A DNA stretch of 64,000 nt, taken from positions 69,259,213 to 69,323,212 of the forward strand of contig NC_092044.1 in NCBI RefSeq assembly GCF_003086295.3. Direction: 5' to 3'. The translations under genes were made by a program, and so were the position numbers. Origin of the DNA: Arachis hypogaea (lineage: Eukaryota > Streptophyta > Magnoliopsida > Fabales > Fabaceae). The notes beneath the pieces are model-generated. The model was not told the origin of the DNA, did not search any database, and saw only the letters and a program-made list of their open reading frames with translations. Positions 35,466-46,396 of this stretch are shown one piece after another. How positions within the stretch are numbered: the stretch's first letter is position 1; every line of letters starts with the position of its first letter.

Positions 35466-36485
35466 GTTTGGTGTGTGAGGCCACAACCAAACTCTAAGTT
35501 TGGTGTTAAGACCCCATATCCAAACTCTAAGTTTGGTGTTGGGACTATACAACATTGACCTGATCACCTTTGTGGCTCCATGAGAGCCACTGTCAAGCTA
35601 TTGACATTAAAGAAGCGCTTGTTGGGAGGCAACCCAATTTTATTTATCTAATTTTTATTTTATTGTTATTTTGTGTTTTATTAGGTACATGATCATGAGG
35701 AGTCACAAAAAAAATATAAAAATTAAAAACAGGATCAAAAACAGCAGAAGAAAAAAATCACACCCTGGAGGAAGCACAGACTGGCGTTCAATGCCAGTAA
35801 GGAGCATCTGGCTGGCGTTCAACGCCAGAACAGAGTATGAAACTGGCGCTGAACGCCAGAAACAAGCAACATTCTGGTGCTAAACGCCAGGAATGTGCCT
35901 AGAGGAAAAGCTGGCGCTGAACGCCAGTAACAAGCATGAAACTAGCGTTCAACGCCAAAAACATGTTACATGTGGGCGTTGAACGCCCAGAATGTGCACC
36001 ACTCGGCGTTTAAACGCCAGAATGGTGTGCAAAGGCATTTTACATGCCTATTTGGTGTAGGGATGGAATTCCTTGACACCTCAGGATCTGTGGACCCCAC
36101 AGGATCACCTCAGGATCTGTGGACCCCACAGGATCCCCACCTACTATATTCCCACCTTACTTCCTAATCCTAATTTACTCTTCCCCATGTCACACTTCCC
36201 AAAAACCCTTCACCAATCACCTCAATCTCTCTTCCCAATCACCTATTCACCACTCACATCCATCCACTCCTCCCCATAAACCCCACCTACCTTCAAAATT
36301 CAAAAACATTTTCCCACCCAATCCCACCCTAAATGGCCGAACCTACCCTCTCCCCTCTCCCTATATATACCCTTCCATTCTACTTCATTTTCATACAACA
36401 CTACCCCCTCTACTATACCTTGGCCGAATTCATCTCCCCTCACTCTCCTCCAATTTCTTCTTCTTCTTCTTCTCTTCTTTCTTCT
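35466..36485 (+). other. RE9 spacer between protease and aORF
   Basis: Non-coding. Three ACTCTAAGTTTGGTGTTG repeats (from 35461, 35496, 35528), then a GCGCTTGTTGGGAGGCAACC motif, a palindromic array (35781-36022), the doubled GGATC/CCCACAGGATC motif (about 36090-36135), and a C/T-rich tract to the aORF. Confidence 0.7.
35781..36022. repeat. GGCGTTCAACGCC palindromic array in RE9
   Basis: Eight self-complementary units (GGCGTTCAACGCC, GGCGCTGAACGCC, GGCGTTTAAACGCC and variants) with AGAAACAAGCA-like linkers, period about 30 bases. Confidence 0.9.
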
Positions 36486-36521
36486 ATTGCTCGAGGACGA
36501 GCAATATTTTAAGTTTGGTGT
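36486..36521 (+). promoter_or_regulatory. Stem-loop plus AAGTTTGGTGT module upstream of RE9 aORF
   Basis: Stem ATTGCTCG / CGAGCAAT with AGGA loop (36486-36505), then TTTTAAGTTTGGTGT to 36521, 38 bases before the aORF ATG. Confidence 0.7.
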
Positions 36522-36559
36522 GGTAAAAGCATAAGCTATTTGTTTTTCCATTACCATCA

Positions 36560-37708
36560 ATGGCACCTAAGGCCGGAGAATCCTCTAGAAAAGGAAAAGG
36601 GAAGACAAAAGCTTCCACCTCCGAGTCATGGGAGATGGAAAGATTCATCTCCAAGAGCCATCAAGACCACTTCTATGATGTTGTGGCAAAGAAGAAGGTG
36701 ATCCCTGAGGTCCCTTTCAAGCTCAAGAAAAATGAGTACCCGGAGATCCGACATGAAATCCGAAGAAGAGGTTGGGAAGTCCTAACCAACCCCATGCAAC
36801 AAGTCGGAATCTTAATGGTTCAAGAGTTCTATGCCAATGCATGGATCACTAGGAACCATGATCAAAGTATGAACCCGAGTCCAAAGAATTATCTCACAAT
36901 GGTTCGGGGGAAATACTTAGATTTTAGTCCGGAAAATGTGAGGTTGGCGTTTCACTTGCCCATGATGCAAGGAGATGAACGCCCCTACACTAGAAGGGTC
37001 AACTTTAATCAAAGGTTGGACCAAGTCCTAATGGACATATGTGTGGAAGGAGCTCAATGGAAGAGAGACTCCAAAGGCAAGCCAGTTCAACTAAGAAGAC
37101 TGGACCTCAAGCTTGTGGCTAGAGGATGGTTGGAGTTCATTCAACGCTCCATCATTCCCACTAGCAACCGATCTGAAGTTACTGTGGATCAGGCCATCAT
37201 GATTCAAAGCATCATGATTGGAGAAGAAGTAGAAATTCATGAAGTAATCTCCAATGAATTCTACAAAATAGCCGAAAAGCCCTCTACCATGGCAAGGCTA
37301 GCTTTTCCTCACCTTATTTGCCATCTATGTTACTCAGTTGGAGTTATCATAGAAGGAGACATCCCCATTGAAGAGGATAAGCCCATCACCAAGAAGAGGA
37401 TGGAGCATGCAAGAGAGACCCTCCACGGATCTCAAGAGATGCATGAGGAAGCTCATCATCAAGAAATCCCTGAGATGCCTCAAGGGATGCACTTTCCTCC
37501 CAACAACTATTGGGAACAACTCAACACTTCCTTAGAAGATTTGAGCCACAATGTGGAACAATTAAGGGTGGAACATCATGAGCACTCCATCATTCTCCAT
37601 GAAATAAGAGAAGATCAAAGAGCAATGATGGAGGAGCAACAAAGGCAAGGAAGGGACATAGAAGAGCTTAAGGACATTGTTGGTCCTTCAAGAAGAAGAC
37701 GCCACTAA
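36560..37708 (+). CDS. RE9 accessory ORF, intact (putative plant transposon protein)
   Basis: An uninterrupted 382-codon gene, the only undamaged aORF in the window. The N terminus is basic (KAGESSRKGKGKTKAS). EFYANAW lies near residue 88, VRGKYLDFSPENVRLAF at about 113-129, RSIIPTSNRSEVTVDQ at about 193-208, and a hydrophobic segment HLICHLCYSVGV near 250. The last 60 residues are Gln/Glu/His-rich and predicted to form a coiled coil ending in a basic tail SRRRRH. The family name comes from domain databases as I remember them; its biochemical role is unknown. The start is supported by identical placement in RE2 and by the module just upstream. Confidence 0.85.
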   Translation: MAPKAGESSRKGKGKTKASTSESWEMERFISKSHQDHFYDVVAKKKVIPEVPFKLKKNEYPEIRHEIRRRGWEVLTNPMQQVGILMVQEFYANAWITRNHDQSMNPSPKNYLTMVRGKYLDFSPENVRLAFHLPMMQGDERPYTRRVNFNQRLDQVLMDICVEGAQWKRDSKGKPVQLRRLDLKLVARGWLEFIQRSIIPTSNRSEVTVDQAIMIQSIMIGEEVEIHEVISNEFYKIAEKPSTMARLAFPHLICHLCYSVGVIIEGDIPIEEDKPITKKRMEHARETLHGSQEMHEEAHHQEIPEMPQGMHFPPNNYWEQLNTSLEDLSHNVEQLRVEHHEHSIILHEIREDQRAMMEEQQRQGRDIEELKDIVGPSRRRRH

Positions 37709-38770
37709 GGTGGATTCATTCCTTGTTTTTATTTCTTTCTACTTTTCGGTTTTTTATGTTGTGTTTATCTATGTTTTGTGTCTCTACTTCATGATCATTA
37801 GTATGTAGTAACTATGTCTTAAAGTTATGAATAATTCCATTAATCCTTCACCTCTCTTAAATGAAAAATGTTTTAATTCAAAAGAACAAGAAGTACATGA
37901 ATTTCGAAATTATCCTTGAATTTAATTTAATTTTACTGATGTGGTGACAATACTTTTTGTTTTCTGAATGAATGCTTAAACAGTGCATATTTTTGATCTT
38001 GTTGTTTATGAATGTTAAAACTGTTGGCTCTTGAAAGAATGATGAACAAAGAAAAATGTTACTGATGATCTGAAAAATCAAGAAATTGATTCTTGAAGCA
38101 AGAAAAAGCAGTGAAAAAGCAAAAGCCTGTGAAAAAAAAAATAATGGCGAAAAAAATAGAAAGAAAAAGAAAAAGCAAGCAGAAAAAGCCAATAGCCCTT
38201 AAAACCAAAAGGCAAGGGTAAAAAGGATCCAAGGCTTTGAGCATCAATGGATAGGATGGCCCAAGGAAATCAAATCCAGGCCTAAGCGGCTAAATCAAGT
38301 TGTCCCTAACCATGTGCTTGTGTCATGAAGGTCCAAGTCAAAAGCTTGAGACTGAGTGGTTAAAGTCATGATCCAAAGCAAAAAGAGTGTGCTTAAGAGC
38401 TCTGGACACCTCTAACTGGGGACTCTAGCAAAGCTGAGTCACAATCTGAAAAGGTTCACCCAGTTATGTGTCTGTGGCATTTATGTATCCGGTGGTAATA
38501 CTGGAAAACAAAATGCTTAGGGCCACGGCCAAGACTCATAAGTAGCTGTGTTCAAGAATCAACATGCTTAACTAGGAAAGTCAGTAACACTATCCAAAAT
38601 TCTAAGTTCCTAGAGAAACCAATCATTCTAAACTTCAAAGGAAAAAGTGAGATGCCAAAACTATTCAGAAGCAAAAAGCTACAAGTCCCGCTCATCTAAT
38701 TAGAATTAATATTCATTGATATTTTGAAATTTATAGTATATTCTCTTCTTTTTATCCTAATTGATTTTCA
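37709..38770 (+). other. RE9 3' untranslated region
   Basis: Non-coding 1 kb with an A-rich tract (about 38130-38190). Homologous to 4954-5834 in RE2. No gene. Confidence 0.7.
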
Positions 38771-38806
38771 GTTGCTTGGGGACAAGCAACAATTTAAGTT
38801 TGGTGT
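38771..38806 (+). promoter_or_regulatory. Stem-loop plus AAGTTTGGTGT module before RE9 3' LTR
   Basis: GTTGCTTG / CAAGCAAC with GGGA loop (38771-38790), then AATTTAAGTTTGGTGT to 38806, 2 bases before the LTR. Confidence 0.7.
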
Positions 38807-38808
38807 TG

Positions 38809-40601
38809 TGATGAGCGGATAATTTATACGCTTTTTGGCATTGTTTTTAGGTAGTTTTTAGTAAGTTCAAGCTACTTTTAGGGATGTTTTCATTAGTTTT
38901 TATGTTAAATTCACATTTCTGGACTTTACTATGAGTTTGTGTGTTTTTCTGTGATTTCAGGTAATTTCTGGCTGAAATTGAGGGACTTGAGCAAAACTCT
39001 GAAAAAGGCTGACAAAAGGACTGCTGATGTTGTTGGAATCTGACCTCCCTGCACTCAAAATGAATTTTCTGGAGCTACAGAACTCCAATTGGCGCGCTCT
39101 TAACGGCGTTGGAAAGTAGACATCCAGAGCATTCCAGCAATATATAATAGTCCATACTTTATTGGGAAATTGACGACGTAACTTGGCGTTGAACGCCAAG
39201 TACATGCTGCTGTCTGGAGTTAAACGCCAGAAACACGTCATGATCCGGAGTTGAACGCCCAAAACATGTTATAACTTGGAGTTCAACTCCAAGAAAAGCC
39301 TCAGCTCGTGGATAGATCAAGCTCAGCCCAAGCATACACCAAGTGGGCTCCGGAAGTGGATTTATGCATCAATTACTTACTCATGTAAACCCTAGTAGCT
39401 AGTCTAGTATAAATAGGATAAGTTACTATTGTATTAGACATCTTTTGACAGTTTAATCTTTTGACTTTTTAGTCTTTGATCATTCGGTCTTTTGATCATT
39501 CAGGGGGCTGGCCATTCGGCCATGCCTGAACCTTTCACTTATGTATTTTCAACGGTGGAGTTTCTGCACACCATAGATTAAGGGTGTGGAGCTCTGCTGC
39601 ACCTCAAAGTTTCAATACAATTACTATTACTTTCTATTCAATTCTCTTTTATACTTATTCCAAGATATACGTTGCACTTCAACTTGATGAATGAGATGAT
39701 CCGTGACACTCATCATCATTCTCACCTATGAACGCGCGTGACTGACAACCACTTCCGTTCTACTTTAGGCCGGGCGCATATCTCTTAGATTCCCCAACAG
39801 AATCTTCGTGGTATAAGCTAGATAGATGGCGGCATTCATGGGGATCCGGAAAGTCCAACCTTGTCTGTGGTATAACGAGTAGGATCCTGGGAATCCAGAA
39901 AGTCTAACCTTATCTGTGGTATTTCGAGTAGGATTCCGGTATTGAATGATTGTGACAAGCTTCAAACTCCTGAAGGCTGGGCGTGATGACAAACGCAAAA
40001 GAATCAAGGGATTCTACTCCAACCTGATTGAGAACCGACAGATGATTATCCGTGCTGTGACAGAGCATTTCGACCATTTTCACTGAGAGGATGGGATGTA
40101 GCCATTGTCAAGGGTGATGCCTCCAGACGATTAGCCGTGCAGTGACAGCGCATAGGACCATTTTCCCGAGAGGATTAAAAGTAGCCATTGATGATGGTGA
40201 TCCCCTACATACAGCTTGCCATGGAAAGGAGTAAGAAGAATTGGATGAAAGTAATAAGAAAGTAGAGATTCGAAAGGATTCTAGCATCTCCACACGCCTA
40301 TCTGAAATTCCCACTATTGATCTACATAAGTATTTCTATCCCTTTATTTTATTTATCTTTTAATTATCTAATCCAATTACATTTGACCCTATGAATCCAC
40401 TTAACTGAGATTTACAAGGTGACCATAGCTTGCTTCATACCAACAATCTCTGTGGGATCGACCCTTACTCCGTAAGGTATTACTTGGATGACCCAGTACA
40501 CTTGCTGGTTAAGTTGAACGGAGTTGTGAAAAGAAAGTGCTGAGTTAGTTTTTAGGCACATGCCAAAGAGCCATTATTGTTGATCACAATTTTGTCCACC
40601 A
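38809..40601 (+). repeat. RE9 3' LTR
   Basis: 1793 bp, TGATGAGCGG to GTCCACCA, TATA box at 39408-39415. It is followed by target duplication GTACC. It was the partner of RE10 in the crossover that made the hybrid LTR. Confidence 0.94.
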
Positions 40602-40608
40602 GTACCTT

Positions 40609-40655
40609 AGGGATCTCTTGATTTGCAGTCAAATGCTCTACCACTGAGCTATGGA
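40609..40655 (-). pseudogene. tRNA-Cys (GCA) fragment inside RE8 aORF, copy 1
   Basis: Minus strand, 47 nt matching my recollection of plant cytosolic tRNA-Cys from about position 4 to 50: D-arm with A-box TAGCTCAGTGG, GAGCA, anticodon arm with loop CTGCAAA (anticodon GCA), and the start of the variable region. The acceptor ends and the B-box/T-arm are absent, so it is not a functional tRNA gene. It replaces the middle of the aORF. Confidence 0.75.
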
Positions 40656-40769
40656 TTCTTGAGATGAATCTCTCCATCTCCCATGACTCGGAGGTGGAAG
40701 CAATTGTCTTCCCTTTTCTCTTTTCTTTTCTTTTCTTTTTTTTTAGGTTTCTCTGGCCTTAGGTGCCAT
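40656..40769 (-). pseudogene. RE8 aORF N-terminal fragment, copy 1
   Basis: Minus strand from ATG 40769 (ATGGCACCTAAGGCC as in RE9) through the basic start to the sequence coding SWEMERFIS, then the tRNA piece. An A-rich expansion after codon 10 distorts the frame. The central aORF domain is missing. Confidence 0.72.
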
Positions 40770-40824
40770 CAATGGTTATGGAAAAACAAAAAAGCTATGC
40801 TTTTACCACACCAAACTTAGAATG

Positions 40825-40842
40825 TTGCTCGCCCTCGAGCAA
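40825..40842 (-). promoter_or_regulatory. Stem-loop upstream of RE8 aORF, copy 1
   Basis: Minus strand: TTGCTCG / CGAGCAA with loop AGGG, then CATTCTAAGTTTGGTGTGG. The loop differs from AGGA by one base. Confidence 0.6.
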
Positions 40843-41160
40843 AGGAAGAAAGAATAGAAGAAGAATAAGATGATCTGGAGGAGATTGAGGGATGTGTGTA
40901 TTCGGCTCTATGGGTGGGATTGGGTGGGAAAGAGATTTTGAATTTTGAAGGTAGATGGGGTGTATGGGGAAGAGTGGATGGATGTGAGTGGTGAATGGAA
41001 AATAGAAGGGATGACCATGAATGAAGAGAGAGAGGGGAGGTAGGTGGGGATCCTGTGAGGTCCACAGATCCTGAGATGATCCTGTGGGGTCCACAGATCC
41101 TGAGGTGTCAAGGATTTACATCCCTGCACCAATTAGGCGTGTAAAATGCCTTTGCATGCA

Positions 41161-41400
41161 ATTCTGGCAATTGAACGCCGGATTGATGCTTGTTTTGGGC
41201 GTTGAATGCCCATGTGCAGCATGTTTCTGGCGTTGAACCCCAGTTCCATGTTTGTTTCTAGTGTTCAGTGCCAGCTCTCCTCAGGGTGCCTTCCAGGCGT
41301 TCAAATGCCAGGATGTTGCTTGTTTCTGGCATTCAACGCTAGATCCATACTCTGTTCTGGCGTTGAATGCCAGCCCTTACTGGCGTTTAAACGCCAGTAA
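41161..41400. repeat. GGCGTTGAACGCC palindromic array, RE8 copy 1
   Basis: Seven to eight units with TTGTTTCT-like linkers. The equivalent array in copy 2 is 44944-45187 and is slightly longer. Confidence 0.85.
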
Positions 41401-41624
41401 GTCCTTCCTCCAGGGTGTGATTTTTCTTCTGCTGTTTTTTATTCTGTTTTTAATTTTTGTATTTTTTTCGTGACTCTACATGATCATTAACCTAATAAAA
41501 CATAAAATAACAGTGAAATAAAAAAATAAATTAGATAAATAAAAATTGGGTTGCCTCCCAATAAGCACTCTTTTAATGTCACTAGCTTGACAATGGCTCT
41601 CATGGAGCCACAAAGGTGATCAGG

Positions 41625-42539
41625 TCAATGTTGTGAACTCCCAACACGAAACTTAGAATTTGGATATGGGGGTTCAACACCAAACTTAGAGTTTGGTTGT
41701 GGCCTCCCAACACCAAACTTAGAGTTTGATTGTGGGGGCCTTGTTTGACTCTGAACTGAATGAAGCTTTCCATGCTTCCTCTCCATGGTTGCAGAGGAAA
41801 ATCCTTGAGCTTTAAACACAAGGTAGTCCCCATTCAATTGAAGGACTAATTCTCCTTTGTTAACATCTATCACAGCTCCTGCTGTGGCTAGGAAAGGTCT
41901 TCCAAGGATGATGCATTCATCCTCCTCCTTCCTAGTGTCTAAGATTATGAAATCAGTAGGGATGTAAAGGCCTTCAACCTTCACTAACACGTCCTCTACC
42001 AATCCATAAGCTTGTCTTACTGACATGTCTGCCATTTGTAATGAGAATATGGTAGGCTGTACCTCAATGATCCCTAGATTCACCATTACAGAGAGTGGCA
42101 TAAGATTTATGCTTGACCCCAAGTCACATAGAGCCTTGTTAAAGGTCATGGTGCCTATGGTACAGGGTATTAAGAATTTGCCATGATCTTGTCTCTTTTG
42201 AGGTAAAATTTTCTGAACCCATGTATCTAGTTCACTAATGAGCAAGGGAGGTTCACCTTCCCAAGTCTCATTACCAAACAACTTGGCATTCAACTTCATG
42301 ATGGCTCCTAGATATTGAGCAACTTGCTCTCCAGTCACATCTTCATCCTCTTCTGAGGAAGAATAGTCTTCAGAGCTCATGAATGGCAGAAAGAGATTTA
42401 ATGGAATCTCTATGGTCTTTATATGAGCCTCAGATCCCTTTAGGTCCTCAATAGGGAACTCCTTCTTTCTTGAGAGACGTCCCATGAGGTCTTCCTCATT
42501 GGGATTCACGTCCTCCTCCTCCCCCTTACATTCGGCCAT
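41625..42539 (-). pseudogene. RE8 protease, copy 1
   Basis: A 304-residue minus-strand frame: acidic linker with SSEEDEDVTGEQVAQYLGAIMKL, active site CDLGSSINLMPLSV, IILGRPFLATAGAVIDVNKGELVL, then SNSKFGV-type repeats. The catalytic motif is intact. It is separated from gag by the LTR at 42608-44378 and is therefore not expressed as a gag fusion. Confidence 0.85.
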
Positions 42540-42607
42540 ATTGACTATATCAATGGCCTTGTACTCTCTCTTTGGATTCTCTTCAGTTTTGTTTGGGAGA
42601 GTACTAG

Positions 42608-44378
42608 TGATGAGCGGATAATTTATACGCTTTTTGGCATTATTTTTAGGTAGTTTTTAGTAAGTTCAAGCTACTTTTAGGGATGTTTTCCTTAGTTTTT
42701 ATGTTAAATTCACATTTCTGGACTTTACTATGAGTTTGTGTGTTTTTCTGTGATTTCAGGTAATTTTCTGCCTGAAATTGAGGGACTTGAGCAAAACTCT
42801 GAAAAAGGTTGACAAAAGGACTGCTGATGCTGTTGGAATCTGACCTCCCTGCACTCAAAATGGATTTTCTGGAGCTACGGAACTTCAATTGGCGGGCTCT
42901 TAACGGCGTTGGAAAGTAGACATCCAGAGCTTTCCAGCAATATATAATGGTCCATACTTTGGCGTTGAACGCCGAGTACATGCTGCTGTCTGGAGTTAAA
43001 TGCCAGAAACACGTCATGATCCGGAGTTGAACGCCCAAAACACGTTATAACTTGGAGTTCAACTCCAAGAAAAGGCTCAGCTCGTGGATAAATCAAGCTC
43101 AGCCCAAGCATACACCAAATGGGCCCCAGAAGTGGATTTATGCATCCATTACTTACTCATGTAAACCTTAGTAGCTAGTCTAGTATAAATAGGATAAGTT
43201 ACTATTGTATTAGACATCTTTTGACAGTTTAATCTTTTGACTTTTTAGTCTTTGATCATTCGGTCTTTTGATCTTTCAGGGGGCTGGCCATTCGGCCATG
43301 CCTGAACCTTTCACTTATGTATTTTCAACGGTGGAGTTTCTGCACACCATAGATTAAGGGAGTGGAGCTCTGCTGCACCTCAAAATTTCAATACAATTAC
43401 TATTACTTTCTATTCAATCCTCTTTTATTCTTATTCCAAGATATACGTTGCACTTCAACTTGATGAATGAGATGATCCATGACACTCATCATCATTCTCA
43501 CCTATGAACGCGCGTGACTGACAACCACTTCCGTTCTACTTTAGGCCAGGCGCATATCTCTTAGATTCCCCAACAGAATCTTCGTGGTATAAGCTAGATA
43601 GATGGCGGCATTCATGGGGATCTAGAAAGTCTAACCTTGTCTGTGGTATTCCGAGTAGGATCCTGGGAATCCAGAAAGTCTAACCTTGTCTGTGGTATTT
43701 CGAGTAGGATTCCGGTATTGAATGATTGTGACGAGCTTCAAACTCCTGAAGGCTGGGCGTGATGACAAACGCAAAAGAATCAAGGGATTCTACTCCAACC
43801 TGATTGAGAACCGACAGATGATTAGCCGTGCTGTGACAGAGCATTTCGACCATTTTCACTGAGAGGATGGGATGTAGCCATTGTCAAGGGTGATGCCTCC
43901 AGACGATTAGCCGTGCAGTCACAGCGCATAGGACCATTTTCCCGAGAGGATTAAAAGTAGCCATTGATGATGGTGATGCCCTACATACAGCTTGCCATGG
44001 AAAGGAGTAAGAAGAATTGGATGAAAGCAATAAGAAAGTAGAGATTCGAAAGGATTCTAGCATCTCCACACGCCTATCTGAAATTCCCACTATTGATCTA
44101 CATAAGTATTTCTATCCCTTTATTTTATTTATCTTTTAATTATCTAATCCAATTACATTTGACCCTATGAATCCACTTAACTGAGATTTACAAGGTGACC
44201 ATAGCTTGCTTCATACCAACAATCTCTGTGGGATCGACCCTTACTCACATAAGGTATTACTTGGATGACCCAGTACACTTGCTGGTTAAGTTGAACGGAG
44301 TTGTGAAAAGAAAGTGCTGAGTTAGTTTTTAGGCACATGCCAAAGAGCCATTATTGTTGATCACAATTTCGTCCACCA
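42608..44378 (+). repeat. Hybrid LTR from RE9 and RE10
   Basis: 1771 bp. The left flank is ACTAG, as left of RE10, and the right flank is GTACC, as right of RE9. That mismatch of flanks is what crossing over between the RE9 3' LTR and RE10 produces. Its body resembles the RE9 3' LTR (e.g. the TTTGATCATTCGGTC segment), so the exchange lay near its left end or was later converted. It has a private deletion of about 22 bases near 42960. Confidence 0.88.
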
Positions 44379-44385
44379 GTACCTC

Positions 44386-44432
44386 AGGGATCTCTTGATT
44401 TGCAGTCAAATGCTCTACCACTGAGCTATGGA
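44386..44432 (-). pseudogene. tRNA-Cys (GCA) fragment inside RE8 aORF, copy 2
   Basis: Same 47 nt as 40609-40655, carried along by the tandem duplication. A short GATCCCTGAGGT sequence spans its end and also occurs in the intact aORF (36701 region), which suggests the join was guided by this match. Confidence 0.75.
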
Positions 44433-44549
44433 TTCTTGAGATGAATCTCTCCATCTCCCATGACTCGGAGGTGGAAGAAATTGTCTTCCCTTTTCTCTTT
44501 TCTTTTCTTCTCTTTTTTTTTTTGAGGTTTCTCTGGCCTTAGGTGCCAT
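44433..44549 (-). pseudogene. RE8 aORF N-terminal fragment, copy 2
   Basis: From ATG 44549. An 11-A run after codon 9 shifts the frame so that translation would stop at the TAG within TGGTAG of the tRNA piece. The upstream hairpin lies at 44606-44623. Confidence 0.72.
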
Positions 44550-44605
44550 CAATGGTTATGGAAAAAACAAAAAAGCTATGCTTTTACCACACCAAACTTA
44601 GAATG

Positions 44606-44623
44606 TTGCTCGCCCTCGAGCAA
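44606..44623 (-). promoter_or_regulatory. Stem-loop upstream of RE8 aORF, copy 2
   Basis: Identical to the copy at 40825-40842: TTGCTCG / CGAGCAA with AGGG loop and a following TAAGTTTGGTGTGG. Confidence 0.6.
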
Positions 44624-44943
44624 AGGAAGAAAGAATAGAAGAAGAAGAAAATGATATGGAGGGGATGGAGGGATGTGTGTATTCGGCTATATGGGTGGGA
44701 TTGGGTAGGAAAGAGATTTTGAATTTTGAAGGTAGATGGGGTGTATGGGGAAGAGTGGATGGATGTGAGTGGTGAATGGAAAATAGAAGGGATGACCATG
44801 CATGAAGAGAGAGAGGGGAGGTAGGTGGGGATCCTGTGAGGTCCACAGATCCTGAGATGATCCTGTGGGGTCCACAGATCCTGAGGTGTCAAGGATTTAC
44901 ATCCCTGCACCAATTAGGCGTGTAAAATGCCTTTGCATTCAAT

Positions 44944-45187
44944 TCTGGCATTTGAACGCCGGATTGATGCTTGTTTTGGGCGTTGAACGCCCATGTGCAG
45001 CATGTTTCTGGCGTTGAACGCCAGTTCCATGCTTGTTTCTGGCGTTCAGCGCCAGCTCTCCTCAGGGTGCCTTCCTGGCGTTCAAATGCTAGGATGTTGC
45101 TTGTTTCTGGCATTCAACACTAGATCCATGCTCTGTTCTGGCGTTGAACGCCAGCCAGATGCTCCTTACTGGCGTTTAAACGCCAGT
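44944..45187. repeat. GGCGTTGAACGCC palindromic array, RE8 copy 2
   Basis: Eight units, ending with GGCGTTTAAACGCC. Matches 41161-41400. Confidence 0.87.
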
Positions 45188-45413
45188 AAGTCCTTCCCCC
45201 AGGGTGTGATCTTTCTTCTGCTGTTTTTGATTCTGTTTTTAATTTTTGTATTTTTTTCGTGACTCTACATGATCATTAACCTAATAAAACATAAAATAAC
45301 AGTGAAATAAAAAATAAAATTAGATAAATAAAAATTGGGTTGCCTCCCAATAAGCGCTCTTTTAATGTCACTAGCTTGACAATGGCTCTCATGGAGCCAC
45401 AAAGGTGATCAGG

Positions 45414-46169
45414 TCAATGTTGTGAACTCCCAACACGAAACTTAGAATTTGGATATGGGGGTTCAACACCAAACTTAGAGTTTGGTTGTGGCCTCCCAAC
45501 ACCAAACTTAGAGTTTGATTGTGGGGGCTTTGTTTGACTCTGAACTGAAAAAAGCTTTCCATGCTTCCTCTCCATGGTTGCAGAGGAAGATCCTTGAGCT
45601 TTAAACACAAGGTAGTCCCCATTCAATTGAAGGACTAATTCTCCTCTGTTAACATCTATCACAGCTCCTGCTGTGGCTAGGAAAGGTCTTCCAAGGATGA
45701 TGCATTCATCCTCCTCCTTCCTAGTGTCTAAGATTATGAAATCAGTAGGGATGTAAAGGCCTTCAACCTTCACTAACACGTCCTCTACCAATCCATAAGC
45801 TTGTCTTACTGACTTGTCTACCATTTGTAATGAGAATATGGTAGGTTGTACCTCAATGATCCCTAGCTTCTCCATTACAGAGAGTGGCATAAGATTTATG
45901 CTTGACCCCAAGTCACATAGAGCCTTGTTAAAGGTCATGGTGCCTATGGTACAGGGTATTAAGAATTTGCCATGATCTTGTCTCTTTTGAGGTAAAATTT
46001 TCTGAACCCATGTATCTAGTTCACTAATGAGCAAGGGAGGTTCACCTTCCCAAGTCTCATTACCAAACAACTTGGCATTCAACTTCATGATGGCTCCTAG
46101 ATATTGAGCAACTTGCTCTCCAGTCACATCTTCATCCTCTTCTGAGGAAGAATAGTCTTCAGAGCTCAT
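45414..46169 (-). pseudogene. RE8 protease, copy 2
   Basis: A 251-residue frame. It is the same protein as copy 1 but its upstream linker is cut by a TAG near 46255 (AAG in copy 1). The active site CDLGSSINLMPLSV is intact, and the SNSKFGV repeats end the frame. Confidence 0.85.
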
Positions 46170-46396
46170 GAATGGCAGAAGGAGATTTAATGGAATCTCT
46201 ATGGTCTCTATATGAGCCTCAGATCCCTTTAGGTCCTCAATAGGGAACTCCTTCTATCTTGAGAGACGTCCCATGAGGTCTTCCTCATTGGGATTCGTGT
46301 CCTCCTCCTCCCCCTTACATTCGGCCATATTGACTATATCAATGGCCTTGTACTCTCTCTTTGGACTCCCTTCAGTTTTGTTTGGGAGAGTACTAG

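Larger units (their letters stand above)
30053..40601 (+). mobile_element. RE9: complete non-autonomous LTR retrotransposon, TSD GTACC
   Basis: A 10,549-bp element with two LTRs, a tRNA-Asp primer site, gag, protease, palindromic spacer, intact aORF and the pre-LTR module. Flanked by GTACC on both sides (30048-30052, 40602-40606) inside the RE8 aORF. It has no RT, RNase H or integrase, so movement would need enzymes from another element; RE6-like Athila relatives are candidates because they share the primer type and aORF. Confidence 0.95.
40602..42607 (-). repeat. RE8 segment, tandem copy 1
   Basis: Protease to aORF part of RE8, bounded by GTACC (left) and ACTAG (right). It is repeated at 44379-46396 with small differences, including an 8-9 base loss in the palindromic array. 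It contains the tRNA-Cys piece, aORF start, palindromic array (41161-41400) and protease. Confidence 0.9.
44379..46396 (-). repeat. RE8 segment, tandem copy 2
   Basis: Second copy of 40602-42607, bounded by GTACC and ACTAG, with the same order of tRNA piece, aORF start, palindromic array and protease. Confidence 0.9.

Noticed and set aside
40609..40655. A functional tRNA-Cys gene
   Set aside because: Acceptor stem ends, T-arm and B-box are missing. Only the 5' two-thirds is present.
41206..41473. Frames with repeated FLALNA-like peptides (also 44889-45262)
   Set aside because: Encoded by the GGCGTTGAACGCC array; readable on either strand and not conserved as protein.
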